A stretch of DNA of 64,000 nucleotides from Natronococcus pandeyae. Lineage in GTDB: Archaea > Halobacteriota > Halobacteria > Halobacteriales > Natrialbaceae. Of this stretch, positions 27,917-37,353 are shown piece after piece. The first letter of the stretch is position 1, and each line of letters opens with the position of its first letter. Made by a program: the position numbers and the translations under genes. The notes below the pieces were generated by a model. The model was not told the origin of the DNA, did no database searches, and was given only the letters and a program-made list of their open reading frames with translations. The stretch covers positions 224,394 through 288,393 of the forward strand of contig NZ_PHNJ01000006.1 of NCBI RefSeq assembly GCF_008122205.1, written 5' to 3'.

Positions 27917-28432
27917 ATGATCGACGGTATTTTTCTCGGTGCAGAGGTCGTGCTACAGAACGGCGTCGACGTCGACACCGGGCTCGACGGGCCGTCCAGC
28001 CTCGTCAGCGGTGCGATCGGGGCGTTCCTGACGACCCTCATTATCGGCGCGATCCTGGTTGCAGTGTCCCCCGAATACACCGAGCGGATGGTCGAAGACG
28101 TCCCCCAGGATCCGCTCGCGTCCTTCCTCTACGGGTTCCTCGCTCTGATACTGCTGGCGCTAGCCATCGCCGTTCTCGTGCTCACGATCGTCGGAATTCT
28201 GGTAGCGATCCCGCTCGTCATCGTCGCCTATCTCGCCTGGGCGGTGGGGGCGACGATCGCGCTTCTGGCTATCGGTGTCCGACTGGTAGGCCGCGAGGAC
28301 GGATGGACGAAGCCACTCCTCGTCGCTGCAGCGATCAACGGCGGGCTCGCGCTGACCGGCGTCGGGGGACTCGTTTCGTTCGTCATCGGCGCCGTCGGGT
28401 TCGGCGCGGTCCTGCGGGGCGTTTTCGGCTGA
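27917..28432 (+). CDS. Polytopic membrane protein of unknown function
   Basis: A 171-residue protein with about four hydrophobic segments (near residues 30-50, 70-92, 93-120 and 135-165) and few charged residues. The opening MIDGIFLGAEVVLQNGVDVD is short and amphipathic. Repeated Gly/Ala/Leu/Val blocks such as ALILLALAIAVLVLTIVG look like membrane-domain segments of bactofilin-associated or other haloarchaeal proteins. I cannot assign a family. It is separate from mutS (hairpin between) and lies 53 bases before the SOUL gene. Confidence 0.65.
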   Translation: MIDGIFLGAEVVLQNGVDVDTGLDGPSSLVSGAIGAFLTTLIIGAILVAVSPEYTERMVEDVPQDPLASFLYGFLALILLALAIAVLVLTIVGILVAIPLVIVAYLAWAVGATIALLAIGVRLVGREDGWTKPLLVAAAINGGLALTGVGGLVSFVIGAVGFGAVLRGVFG

Positions 28433-28485
28433 CCGGTTCGCTGAGCAGGAGTTCGAGTTTTGTCGGCTGGCACCCTACGTAGCGT

Positions 28486-29151
28486 ATGCGATCCCGCACT
28501 GCCGCCCTGATTTCCGCCGCCGGCGCCCTCCTCACAGCCTGGATCGGCTGGGGCGCGTACGTCATCAAGACGACCGAGCGCGTTCCCTACGATACCCTCG
28601 ACTCTGCGGACGATTTCGAAATCCGTCGCTACCCGCAGACCGTGCTGGTCGAGACGACCGCCGAGAGCGAGAACGACGCCTTCTGGCGCCTGTACCGGTA
28701 CATCACCGGGGAGAACGAGGCGAGCGAGGAGATCGCGATGACCGCACCGGTCGCCTCGAGCGGCGAGTCGATTCCGATGACGGCACCGGTACGAACGACC
28801 CGCGGCGACGGCGAGTCGGTCGCGATGACGGCACCGGTTCGAACCGACCGAGCGGCGGAGACGGTGTCGATGGCGTTCTACCTCCCGCCGGAGTACACGC
28901 CCGAAAGCGCGCCGATGCCGACCGATCCGTCGGTCCGGCTCGTCGTCGATCCACCGCAAACGGTTGCAGCGCGGCGCTTTTCCTGGTACGCGACGGACGG
29001 GCGCGTCGAACGGAACGAGCGAGCGCTGCTCGAGGCCCTCGGCGAACGGGGGCTCGAGGCCCGCGGCAAGCCGGTCCTCTATCAGTACAACGATCCGTGG
29101 ACGCCGCCGTTCATGCGGCGAAACGAGGTCGTGGCGCCGGTCGACTACTGA
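28486..29151 (+). CDS. SOUL/HBP-family heme-binding-like protein
   Basis: A 221-residue protein. One N-terminal hydrophobic segment (about residues 6-25) is followed by the SOUL domain: VPYDTLDSADDFEIRRYPQT, ENDAFWRLYRYITGENEA, and the family motif MTAPV, which here occurs three times (IAMTAPV, IPMTAPV, VAMTAPV) instead of the usual one or two. Later segments are FYLPPEYTPE, VRRFSWY-like AARRFSWYATDG and the ending YNDPWTPPFMRRNEV. SOUL proteins bind heme or tetrapyrroles; its role in haloarchaea is unknown. The three-fold motif is an unusual internal repeat. Confidence 0.88.
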   Translation: MRSRTAALISAAGALLTAWIGWGAYVIKTTERVPYDTLDSADDFEIRRYPQTVLVETTAESENDAFWRLYRYITGENEASEEIAMTAPVASSGESIPMTAPVRTTRGDGESVAMTAPVRTDRAAETVSMAFYLPPEYTPESAPMPTDPSVRLVVDPPQTVAARRFSWYATDGRVERNERALLEALGERGLEARGKPVLYQYNDPWTPPFMRRNEVVAPVDY

Positions 29152-29177
29152 TCCAGAGCGAGGCCACGGGTTCGAAC

Positions 29178-30029
29178 TCACACGCGAACGGGTTCCGTCG
29201 AGTCCGTTTCGTCGTCGGTGTCCGTTCCGTCGTCGGTTCCGAACTCCTCACCGGCGGTGTGGTAGCCGCCGATCACGACGTTCACTGCCGTGCCGACGAG
29301 CAGGACGAGCGCGTTGCCGTAGAGCCAGACGAGCAACAGGATGACCGCCCCGAGCGTCTCGTAGGTGCCGACGGTGTCGACGAGGCCGACGTAGACGCCG
29401 AAGACGCCCTCGAGCAGGACCCACCCCGCGGCGGCGACGATCGCCCCGGGCAGGGCCTCGCGAACGGCCAGATCGGGGTCGGGAAAGACGTAGTACATCG
29501 GGAAGAACGCGACGGTCAGCCCGGCGAACAGCGCGAACGGGGCGACCGCCTCGACGAGCGGATGATCGACCGCGGCGAACGTGGCCGCGACGAACCCCGC
29601 GCCGACGGTCGCGATCAGGATCACGCCGAAGACGACGACGCCGTCGAGCAGTTTTTTCGGGAACGAACTCCCCTCCCCGCCGTAGAGTTCGTCGAACGCC
29701 GTGTTGATGCCGCGGAAGATCCGCAACATACCCCACAGCAGCGAGGCGACGCCGATGAGCGACGCGCCGGCGCGCTCGGAGGCGTGGGTCAGCGCCTCGA
29801 ACACCAGCCCCTCGCCGGCGGGGCTGAGGTGTTCGTGTGCCATCGCGACGACCTGTTCGGTCAGGTACTCGTTACCGACCGCGCCGACGACGATGAACAG
29901 CAACAACAGCAGCGGAAGGATCGAGAGAAACGCCGCGTGGGCGATGCTCCCGGCCATGAACGTCACGTTGTTTTCGCGGATGACGCTCACCACGTCTCGA
30001 GCGACGGAGCCGGCCCGTCGCAGGTCCAT
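29178..30029 (-). CDS. YihY/BrkB-family inner membrane protein
   Basis: A 283-residue polytopic protein. It shows FMAGSIAHAAFLSILPLLLL (about residues 24-45), then GLVFEALTHASERAG, the FRGINTAFDELYGGEGSSFP motif and several hydrophobic segments through ALGAVILLLVWLYGNALVLL. These identify the BrkB/YihY family, formerly and wrongly called ribonuclease BN. Function is unresolved; some members behave as transporters. The C-terminus is Asp/Glu/Thr-rich, as expected of halophiles. The gene is convergent with the SOUL gene. Confidence 0.92.
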   Translation of the reverse strand: MDLRRAGSVARDVVSVIRENNVTFMAGSIAHAAFLSILPLLLLLFIVVGAVGNEYLTEQVVAMAHEHLSPAGEGLVFEALTHASERAGASLIGVASLLWGMLRIFRGINTAFDELYGGEGSSFPKKLLDGVVVFGVILIATVGAGFVAATFAAVDHPLVEAVAPFALFAGLTVAFFPMYYVFPDPDLAVREALPGAIVAAAGWVLLEGVFGVYVGLVDTVGTYETLGAVILLLVWLYGNALVLLVGTAVNVVIGGYHTAGEEFGTDDGTDTDDETDSTEPVRV

Positions 30030-30239
30030 ACCGAACGGACGGCCGCGACGCCGAAAAACACCGGGCCGGCAGACGCTCGAGGCCGTCGGATCGAGGCGCG
30101 ATCCGTAGTCATAGGTGTCGACTTCGACGGCTCGAACTCCTACCGTTTACGGTTCGCCGCAGTAGAGCGAACGTCGTACACGAATTTGAAACTCGTAGCT
30201 TCCATCGATAAAAATATGGTGGCGAGCGATCCAGTAAGG

Positions 30240-31040
30240 ATGATGCACGAACCGGAGTTCGGAGTTGCGGGGAAGACAGCGATCGTCACGGGTGCGAGTC
30301 AGGGAATCGGACGTGCCATCGCGGAGACGCTGGCGGCGGGCGGCGCCGACGTCGCGATCTGTTCTCGCTCGATGGATCGCGTCGGCCCGGTCGCCGAGGA
30401 GATCAACGAGGCCGAGGACGCCGGTGAGGCGTTCGCCATCGAGTGTAACGTCCGGGAGCGCGAGCAGGTCGAGGCGTTCGTCGAGGAGACGGTCGAGGAG
30501 TTCGGCGACATTGACATCCTCGTGAACAACGCCGGCGGGGAGTTCGTCGCACCCTTCGAGGACATCTCGCCGAACGGTTGGAACTCGATCATCGACCTGA
30601 ACCTCAACAGCACGGTCCACTGCGCGCAGGTCGTCGGCGAGGTCATGCGCGAGGGCGACGGCGGGGTCATCGTCAACCTCTCGAGCGTGAACGGCCAGCA
30701 TCCGGCGCCGAACGAGAGCCACTACAGCGCGGCGAAGGCCGCGATCATCCGGCTGACAGAGACGCTCGCCGTCGAGTGGGCCGACGACGGGATCCGGGTC
30801 AACTGCGTGGCGCCCGGGCTGATCCAGACGCCCGGCGTCGCGGACACGCTCGGCATCCGGAGCGAGCAGATGCCGTCGCGCGAGGAGACCGACCGCCGGA
30901 TCGGCCACAGCGAAGAGATCGCCGACGTCGTCCAGTTTCTCGTGAGTCCGGCCGCCTCGTTCGTGACCGGCGAGACGATCACCGCGAAGGGCGTTCCGCG
31001 GCCCGGAAACTCCTTCGACGTCGATCTGGGCCTCGAGTAA
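30240..31040 (+). CDS. SDR-family oxidoreductase (classical)
   Basis: A 266-residue short-chain dehydrogenase. The cofactor loop is TAIVTGASQGIGRA, followed by NNAGGEFVAPF, the catalytic Ser in VNLSSVNGQ and YSAAKAA (Tyr-x3-Lys). The end FVTGETITAKGVPRPG is typical of glucose-1-dehydrogenase-like or enoyl-reductase-like SDRs. The substrate is unknown. Two adjacent ATGs (30240, 30243) and one eight codons upstream (30216) are in frame; the doublet follows a GGA-containing site, so I use the first of it. An AT-rich promoter lies near 30180-30215. Confidence 0.88.
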   Translation: MMHEPEFGVAGKTAIVTGASQGIGRAIAETLAAGGADVAICSRSMDRVGPVAEEINEAEDAGEAFAIECNVREREQVEAFVEETVEEFGDIDILVNNAGGEFVAPFEDISPNGWNSIIDLNLNSTVHCAQVVGEVMREGDGGVIVNLSSVNGQHPAPNESHYSAAKAAIIRLTETLAVEWADDGIRVNCVAPGLIQTPGVADTLGIRSEQMPSREETDRRIGHSEEIADVVQFLVSPAASFVTGETITAKGVPRPGNSFDVDLGLE

Positions 31041-31142
31041 CCCCGCGGACGCGTAAGATCTAACCAGCCGCCCTGAGTACGATGTATCGATGACACGCGG
31101 GAACGGTCGGACGCTCGAGTTCACCGACGTCACTACAGTACC

Positions 31143-33374
31143 ATGAGCGACGACAGCCCACCGGATGGAACCGAGATTCGACAGCTCGACGAGGATACCG
31201 TCGCCCGGATCGCCGCCGGCGAGGTCGTCGAGCGACCCGCAAGCGCGGTCAAGGAACTCGTCGAGAACAGTCTCGACGCCGGCGCCTCGAGCGTCGACGT
31301 CACGATCGAATCCGGCGGCACCGAGCTGATCCGGGTCGCCGACGACGGCCGCGGCATGGCCGAGGCGGACCTCCGGGCGGCCGTCCGCCAGCACACGACG
31401 AGCAAAATCGAGGGACTCGAGGACCTCGAGTCCGGCGTCGCGACGCTGGGCTTTCGCGGCGAGGCGCTGCACACCATCGGTTCGGTCTCGAAGCTGAACA
31501 TTCGGAGCCGGCCCCGGGACGCGGACGGCGCCGGGACCGAACTCGTCTACGAGGGTGGCGACGTCGTTTCGGTCGAGCCGACGGGCTGTCCCGCGGGGAC
31601 GACCGTCGAGGTCGAGGACCTCTTCTACAACACTCCCGCGCGCCGGAAGTTCCTCAAGACGACGGCGACCGAGTTCGCCCACGTCAACCGCGTCGTCACG
31701 CGCTACGCGCTGGCGAACCCCGACGTCGCGGTCTCGCTGACCCACGACGGCCGCGAAGTCTTCTCCACGACCGGACAGGGCGACCTGCAGGCCGCCGTCC
31801 TCTCGGTCTACGGCCGCGAGGTCGCCGCCGCGATGATCCCGGTCGAGGCCGACGGCGACGAGCTCCCGGTCGGCCCCCTCGAGTCCGTCACCGGACTGGT
31901 CTCCCACCCCGAGACGAACCGCTCGAGCCGGGAGTACCTCGCCACGTATGTCAACGGCCGAGCAGTGACGGCTGACGCGGTCCGGGAGGGGATCATGGGC
32001 GCCTACGGCACCCAGCTCGGCGGCGATCGCTACCCGTTCGTCGTGCTCTTCCTCGACGTGCCCGGCGACGCCGTCGACGTGAACGTCCACCCCCGGAAGC
32101 GCGAGGTGCGGTTCGACGACGACGACGCGGTCCGCCGGCAGGTCGACGCCGCCGTCGAGCGCGCGCTGCTCGAGCACGGTCTGTTGCGCTCGCGGGCACC
32201 CCGCGGCCGATCGGCTCCCGACGAGACACGACTCGAGCCCGGGACCGGGAGTGCCGACGATACCGCGGACGGTTCGACCGCAGAGGGCTCGAGGGGTGCC
32301 GACGATACCGAGACGGCGGAGTCTCAGGGGACGGCGTCTGGATCCGAATCGGAGCCCGGACCCGGGACGTCCGCGTCCCCGCCGACGGGGTCCGAGGCGC
32401 GAACGCAGCCGTCGGCGGGGCCTCGAGCGGGCGGAGCCGAAGGAGGGGGGTCGGTCTCGCCCGACGCGAGCACTCCCAGCGACGTGGATCGACCGGACGG
32501 GGACGAGACGCTCTCCTCGGAGTCTGCCGGCGACGATTCCGAAGCGTCGCTCGAGGCGGATGCCGACCGTCCGCAGTCGGTCGAAGACGATCTGCAATCG
32601 CCGGACGACGACAACGCGGTGACCACCGGATCGACTCAGGGGCGCGACCGAGACGCGACCGAACTCCCTCAGCACGATCGTGACGACTCGAGCCAGCGCT
32701 TCTCCGGCCCGACCGAGCAGCGAACGCTCGGCGGAGAGGCCGCAAACGGCGAGGCGTCCGACTTCGACTCGCTCCCGCCGCTGCAGGTGCTCGGCCAGTA
32801 CCAGGATACCTACCTCGTCTGCGAGGCGCCGACGGGGCTCGTGCTCGTCGACCAGCACGCCGCCGACGAGCGCGTCAACTACGAGCGTCTGCGGGACGCC
32901 TTCGCCGACGACCCCGCCTCGCAGGCACTGGCCTCGCCGGTCGAACTCGAGCTAACCGCTGCGGAGGCCGAGGCGTTCGAGAGCTACCGCGAGGCGCTCG
33001 CTCGGCTGGGGTTCTACGCCGACCGGGTCGACGATCGGACGGTCGCGGTGACGACCGTCCCCGCGGTGCTCGAGGAGACGATCGAACCCGCCCGGTTGCG
33101 AGACGTCCTCACCTCGTTCGTCGAGGGTGATCGCGAGGCCGGCGCCGAGACGATCGACGCGCTGGCCGACGAGTTCCTCGGCGACCTGGCCTGTTACCCG
33201 TCGATCACGGGGAACACCTCGCTGACCGAGGGCTCGGTCGTCGACCTGCTCGCGGCGCTTGACGACTGTGAGAACCCCTACTCCTGCCCGCACGGCCGGC
33301 CCGTCGTCGTCCAACTCGACGAGGGCGAGATCGAAGACCGGTTCGAGCGCGACTATCCCGGCCACGGCGGGTAG
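31143..33374 (+). CDS. mutL: DNA mismatch repair protein MutL (endonuclease type)
   Basis: A 743-residue GHKL ATPase that links mismatch recognition to strand cutting. The N-terminal domain shows ELVENSLDAGA, VADDGRGM and TLGFRGEAL, the ATP-lid motifs. The middle (about residues 360-540) is a long Asp/Glu/Ser/Gly-rich linker typical of MutL. The C-terminal dimerisation domain contains DQHAADERVNYE, which fits the metal-dependent endonuclease motif DQHA-x2-E-x4-E, and CPHGRPVVVQL near the end. It therefore belongs to the nicking, MutH-independent type. mutS lies upstream on the same strand. Confidence 0.96.
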   Translation: MSDDSPPDGTEIRQLDEDTVARIAAGEVVERPASAVKELVENSLDAGASSVDVTIESGGTELIRVADDGRGMAEADLRAAVRQHTTSKIEGLEDLESGVATLGFRGEALHTIGSVSKLNIRSRPRDADGAGTELVYEGGDVVSVEPTGCPAGTTVEVEDLFYNTPARRKFLKTTATEFAHVNRVVTRYALANPDVAVSLTHDGREVFSTTGQGDLQAAVLSVYGREVAAAMIPVEADGDELPVGPLESVTGLVSHPETNRSSREYLATYVNGRAVTADAVREGIMGAYGTQLGGDRYPFVVLFLDVPGDAVDVNVHPRKREVRFDDDDAVRRQVDAAVERALLEHGLLRSRAPRGRSAPDETRLEPGTGSADDTADGSTAEGSRGADDTETAESQGTASGSESEPGPGTSASPPTGSEARTQPSAGPRAGGAEGGGSVSPDASTPSDVDRPDGDETLSSESAGDDSEASLEADADRPQSVEDDLQSPDDDNAVTTGSTQGRDRDATELPQHDRDDSSQRFSGPTEQRTLGGEAANGEASDFDSLPPLQVLGQYQDTYLVCEAPTGLVLVDQHAADERVNYERLRDAFADDPASQALASPVELELTAAEAEAFESYREALARLGFYADRVDDRTVAVTTVPAVLEETIEPARLRDVLTSFVEGDREAGAETIDALADEFLGDLACYPSITGNTSLTEGSVVDLLAALDDCENPYSCPHGRPVVVQLDEGEIEDRFERDYPGHGG

Positions 33375-33490
33375 CGACCGCGGCGCAACCGCCCTGCTGG
33401 CGCCCCCTCTCGCGAGTCGGCGAACCGAGACGGCCAGCCGAACGGGAGGCGTTCGGCAACGGTACGTCGCTCGAGACCGAACCTCCAGTC

Positions 33491-34603
33491 ATGCGCGAAC
33501 TCGACGGCTCGAACGCGGGCGGCCAGTTCGTCCGGTCCGCCCTCACGCTGTCCGTGCTCGAGAACGAACCCGTACGACTCGAGAACGTCCGCGGCGACCG
33601 ACCCGACCCGGGCCTCGCCCACCAGCACCTGGCCGTCGTCGAGACGATGGCCGAGCTCTGCGACGCCGAGGTGTCGGGGGCCGAACTCGACGCGGAGACG
33701 GTCGAGTTCGATCCGGGGCTATCGAACGGGAACGAGAGCGATTCCGACACGGCCAGCCTCGAGGGCGGCAGCTACGCCGTCGACATCGGCACCGCGGGGA
33801 GCGTGACCCTGCTGTTCGACGCGCTCCTCCCGCTCGCGACGGTGCTCGAGTCGCCGCTGTCGATCACCGTCACCGGCGGCACGGACGTGGCGTGGTCGCC
33901 GCCGCTCGATTACACGAGACAGGTGAAACTGCCCCTGCTGGGCCGGTACGGGCTCGTCGCGTCCTGCGAGGTCGACCGACGTGGATTCTTCCCGAACGGT
34001 GGCGGACGAGCGACGCTGCGACTCGCGCCGTCGACGCTCGAGCCGATCGAACTCGTCGAGCGGGGTACCCTCGAGGGCGTCCGGCTCTACTCGACCGAGG
34101 CGGCCGCGCTCGCGGAGCAGGACGTGGCACACCGACAGCTCGAGGGGGCACTCGAGCGACTCGATCTCGTAGGCGAGCGCGCGGAAGACGGCGGGGACGG
34201 CGAGGATGGCGACGCGGACGGTCTCGAGGTGCTCGAGCGCCAGGAGCGAACCGCGACGAGCCCTTCACCCGGCTCCGCGCTGGTGATCCGCGTCGATCAC
34301 GGGAGCGGCATCGCCGGCTTCAGCGCCCTCGGCGAACGCGGAAAGCCGGCCGAACGGGTCGGTGAGGACGCGGCCGACGCCGCGAACCGATTTCTCGAGG
34401 GGAGAGCCCCCGTCGATCCGCAGATGGGCGATCAGCTGCTCGTCTACCTCGCGCTCGCTGGTGGGCGCGTTCGCGTGCCGCGCGTAACCGACCACGTCGA
34501 AGCGAGCCGCGAGTTGCTCGACGCGTTCGGACTCGAGACCGCACTCGAGCGCGAGCGCGACGACGAGGCAGTCGTCTCGCTCGAGTCGGCGCCGTTGCTG
34601 TAG
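33491..34603 (+). CDS. rtcA: RNA 3'-terminal phosphate cyclase
   Basis: A 370-residue enzyme that makes 2',3'-cyclic phosphate at RNA ends using ATP. It begins MRELDGSNAGGQFVRSALTL, contains TGGTDVAWSPPLDY, RRGFFPNGGGRATL and GDQLLVYLALAGG. The His in VPRVTDHVEAS aligns with the conserved catalytic His of the family. Cytoplasmic; involved in RNA repair or processing. An acidic insert (EDGGDGEDGDADG) sits in the second half, typical of halophiles. The start was chosen at the first family-conserved residues. It lies 116 bases after mutL and may be co-transcribed. Confidence 0.93.
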   Translation: MRELDGSNAGGQFVRSALTLSVLENEPVRLENVRGDRPDPGLAHQHLAVVETMAELCDAEVSGAELDAETVEFDPGLSNGNESDSDTASLEGGSYAVDIGTAGSVTLLFDALLPLATVLESPLSITVTGGTDVAWSPPLDYTRQVKLPLLGRYGLVASCEVDRRGFFPNGGGRATLRLAPSTLEPIELVERGTLEGVRLYSTEAAALAEQDVAHRQLEGALERLDLVGERAEDGGDGEDGDADGLEVLERQERTATSPSPGSALVIRVDHGSGIAGFSALGERGKPAERVGEDAADAANRFLEGRAPVDPQMGDQLLVYLALAGGRVRVPRVTDHVEASRELLDAFGLETALERERDDEAVVSLESAPLL

Positions 34604-34708
34604 CCGTTCGTCACGCGCCACATCGCCACCACTTATAGCGCACCCGTGCCATCCATCAGGTATGACTGTCACACCGATCACCGCGAAAGCGACCCGGAGG
34701 GCCGAACC

Positions 34709-35665
34709 GTGAGCGACGTCGTCACCTTCGGAGAGACGATGCTCCGCCTCTCGCCGCCCGACCACCGGCGGCTCGAGGACACCGACGAACTCGAACTCCG
34801 CGCCGCAGGAGCCGAGAGCAACGTCGCCATCGCCGCCCAGCGCCTGGGGTCGGCGGACTCGACCTGGACCTCGAAGCTGCCCGACTCGCCGCTCGGCCGG
34901 CGCGTCGTCGCCGAACTCAACAAGTACGGCATCGAGACGGACGTCGTCTGGAGCGACGAGGGACGACAGGGAACGTACTATCTCGAGCACGGCGGGAAAC
35001 CCCGCGGCACAAACGTCATTTACGACCGGGGTAACACCGCCATCTCGACCGCCGAGGCCCAGGAGTTCGACGTCGATCTGATCCAGGGTGCGGACGTCTT
35101 CTTTACCACCGGGATCACGCCCGCGCTCTCGCCGACGCTCCGCGAGACGACGATGAACATGCTCAAGGCGGCCAGACAGGGCGGAACCACCACCGCCTTC
35201 GACTTCAACTACCGGCGGAAGCTCTGGTCGCCCGAAGAGGCGAAGGGGACGTTGACGAAGCTCTTCCCGGGTATCGACGTGCTCGTGATCGCCGCTCGAG
35301 ACGCCCAGAACGTCCTCGACATCGACGGGGATCCGCGACAGCTCGCACACACCCTCGGCTCGCAGTTCGACTTCACCACCGTCGTCGTCACGCGCGGCTC
35401 GAAGGGGGCGCTGGCCTGGCACGACAACACGGTCTACGATCACGGTGCCTACGAGACCGAAACCGTCGACCCGATCGGGACCGGTGACGCGTTCACCGGT
35501 GCGTTCCTCGCTCGCCGACTCGACGGCGACGACGTGCCGACCGCGCTCGAGTACGGCGCGGCGACGGCGGCGCTCAAGCGAACGATTCCCGGCGACGTCG
35601 CCCTCGTCACCAGAGAGGAGGTCGAGGGGGTCGTCTCGGAGGACGACGAGGAAATTTCGCGGTAG
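34709..35665 (+). CDS. kdgK: 2-keto-3-deoxygluconate kinase (PfkB family)
   Basis: A 318-residue sugar kinase. It begins VSDVVTFGETMLRLSPP with a GTG start, then AAGAESNVAIAAQRLG, and ends with the PfkB signature DPIGTGDAFTGAFLARRL, whose Asp is the catalytic base. The sequence fits haloarchaeal KDG kinases of the semi-phosphorylative Entner-Doudoroff pathway, which phosphorylate 2-keto-3-deoxygluconate to KDPG. The 21 in-frame codons before the GTG were rejected. A KdgA-like aldolase lies elsewhere in the window (11918). Family confident; substrate inferred. Confidence 0.88.
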   Translation: MSDVVTFGETMLRLSPPDHRRLEDTDELELRAAGAESNVAIAAQRLGSADSTWTSKLPDSPLGRRVVAELNKYGIETDVVWSDEGRQGTYYLEHGGKPRGTNVIYDRGNTAISTAEAQEFDVDLIQGADVFFTTGITPALSPTLRETTMNMLKAARQGGTTTAFDFNYRRKLWSPEEAKGTLTKLFPGIDVLVIAARDAQNVLDIDGDPRQLAHTLGSQFDFTTVVVTRGSKGALAWHDNTVYDHGAYETETVDPIGTGDAFTGAFLARRLDGDDVPTALEYGAATAALKRTIPGDVALVTREEVEGVVSEDDEEISR

Positions 35666-35819
35666 TCTTCACCCGGGACGAGCCTCGTTTCCGGACCGTC
35701 GCACACCAGCCGAACAGTCGAATTGTTCTACGAACGGTTACGTATCCGATCGTCTTCCGCTCGCAGGCGACTGACCCGTCCTGCAGAACGTCTTTTTGCC
35801 CCACCGGCGTATCCGGGGT

Positions 35820-37289
35820 ATGGTTCACGTCGCGATCATCGGGGCGTACGGAAGCGCAGGGGTCGCCGTCGCCAACGGATTACTCGACCGAGCGGGGAGA
35901 CTCCCCGAACTCGAACTGACGCTGATCGACGACGGCGATCCCGGCGGCGGGCTCTGTATCCTGGATGGCTGTATGCCCTCGAAGGAGATCCTTTCGGCCG
36001 GCAAACACCGCTACCAGGCGCGCCACGACGAGCGACTCGAGGGCGTCCCCGAGGTCGACCCGGAGGCCGTCGTCACCCGGAAGGACGAGCACATTTCGAA
36101 CTTCGCCGAACACCGTCGCGGACACGTTCACGACCTCGCGGAGCGTGAGAACGTCGAATTTATTCACAAGGCCGCGCGATTCGTCGACGACCGAGTGCTC
36201 GAGGTCGACGGCCGTCGGATCGAGCCCGATTACGTCGTCGTCGCGACCGGTTCGACGCTCAACGTGCCCGATCTGCCGGGGATCGACGAGGTCGATTTTC
36301 AGGCCAGCGCGGACGTCCTCGACGCGACGACGTTTCCCGACTCGGGCATCGTCATGGGCTTTGGCTACATCGGCCTCGAACTCGCACCCTATCTCAGCGA
36401 GGTCGGCGGCGTCGATCTCACCGTGATCGAGCACGACGACCACCCGCTGGACGAGATGGAACCCGCCTACGGCGAGACGATCCTCGACCTCTACCGCGAC
36501 CACTTCGGCATCGAGGTGCTGACGAACACCGACGAGAAGCGACTCGAGCGAACCGACGACGGCGGCGTCCGGCTCTCCGCCGAACGAGACGGGGCGGAGC
36601 GAGGCGAGGAGCAGGTGCTCGAGGCCGACGAACTCTACTGCTTTACGGGTCGACGCCCAAATCTGGACGGGCTGGGGCTCGAGTCGACGGGACTCGAGCC
36701 CGGCGACGGCTGGGTGGAGTCGACGATGCAGTCGACCACCGACGAGCGGGTCTTCGTCGTCGGCGACGCGAACGGCCGCGAGCCGATCCTCCACGTCGCG
36801 AAGGAACAGGGCTTTGCGGCGGCGGAGAACGTCGTCCACCACGCCCGGGACGAGGAGTGCGAACCGTACGCTGCCGTCCCGCACCACGTGATCTTCTCCG
36901 GACTGGGAGCGTATCCGTTCGCTCGCGTCGGCCACACGCCCGCGACGGCCTCCGCCTCCGACATGGACGCCTTCGTGGTCACGCGCGAGGCCAGTTCCGA
37001 CGGCGTCTTCAAGACGAAAAATCACCCCGAGGGGCGGGCGACGCTCGTCGTCGACGCCGAGAACGGATCCGTGCTGGGCTACCAGGGACTGCACCTCCAC
37101 GCCGACGTGATGGCGAAGACGATGCAGATCGCCGTCGAGATGAAACTGGACGTCCGCGAGGTGCCAAAGCGGGCCTACCACCCCACGACGCCGGAAATTC
37201 TCGACGGACTCCTCCGGGAGGCCTGCGAACGACTCGCCGACGAGCAGGACTGCGTCGGCGACACCGATTCCCGCGATATGGCACTGTAG
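35820..37289 (+). CDS. Dihydrolipoyl dehydrogenase-like flavoprotein
   Basis: A 489-residue class I pyridine-nucleotide-disulfide oxidoreductase. It begins MVHVAIIGAYGSAGVAVANG with the FAD-binding Gly motif, though the third Gly position is shifted (GAYGSAG). The redox pair is GLCILDGCMPSK (Cys-x4-Cys), as in lipoamide dehydrogenase. Further blocks are VVVATGSTLNVP, the NAD-binding IVMGFGYIGLELA, and the dimer domain HYHPTTPE-like AYHPTTPEIL near the end. The catalytic His-Glu pair is probably in that last segment. No lipoyl enzyme complex is adjacent, so the substrate is uncertain. Confidence 0.9.
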   Translation: MVHVAIIGAYGSAGVAVANGLLDRAGRLPELELTLIDDGDPGGGLCILDGCMPSKEILSAGKHRYQARHDERLEGVPEVDPEAVVTRKDEHISNFAEHRRGHVHDLAERENVEFIHKAARFVDDRVLEVDGRRIEPDYVVVATGSTLNVPDLPGIDEVDFQASADVLDATTFPDSGIVMGFGYIGLELAPYLSEVGGVDLTVIEHDDHPLDEMEPAYGETILDLYRDHFGIEVLTNTDEKRLERTDDGGVRLSAERDGAERGEEQVLEADELYCFTGRRPNLDGLGLESTGLEPGDGWVESTMQSTTDERVFVVGDANGREPILHVAKEQGFAAAENVVHHARDEECEPYAAVPHHVIFSGLGAYPFARVGHTPATASASDMDAFVVTREASSDGVFKTKNHPEGRATLVVDAENGSVLGYQGLHLHADVMAKTMQIAVEMKLDVREVPKRAYHPTTPEILDGLLREACERLADEQDCVGDTDSRDMAL

Positions 37290-37316
37290 CGGCGTGCTAT
37301 CCCGTGTCCAGGAACC

Positions 37317-37325
37317 TTTATTATC
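37317..37325 (+). promoter_or_regulatory. TATA box for hsp20
   Basis: TTTATTATC lies about 29-37 bases upstream of the hsp20 ATG, in an otherwise AT-rich 50-base region that also contains TATATAT. This spacing fits an archaeal TATA box and a leaderless or nearly leaderless transcript. Confidence 0.55.
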
Positions 37326-37353
37326 AATTGTGGCCTATATATCTCGATCACCC

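Noticed and set aside
30147..32858. A 903-codon minus-strand frame opposite the SDR gene and mutL
   Set aside because: Same reason: antisense of high-GC genes. The mutL motifs on the plus strand are clear and the antisense protein is Arg/Val-rich without motifs.
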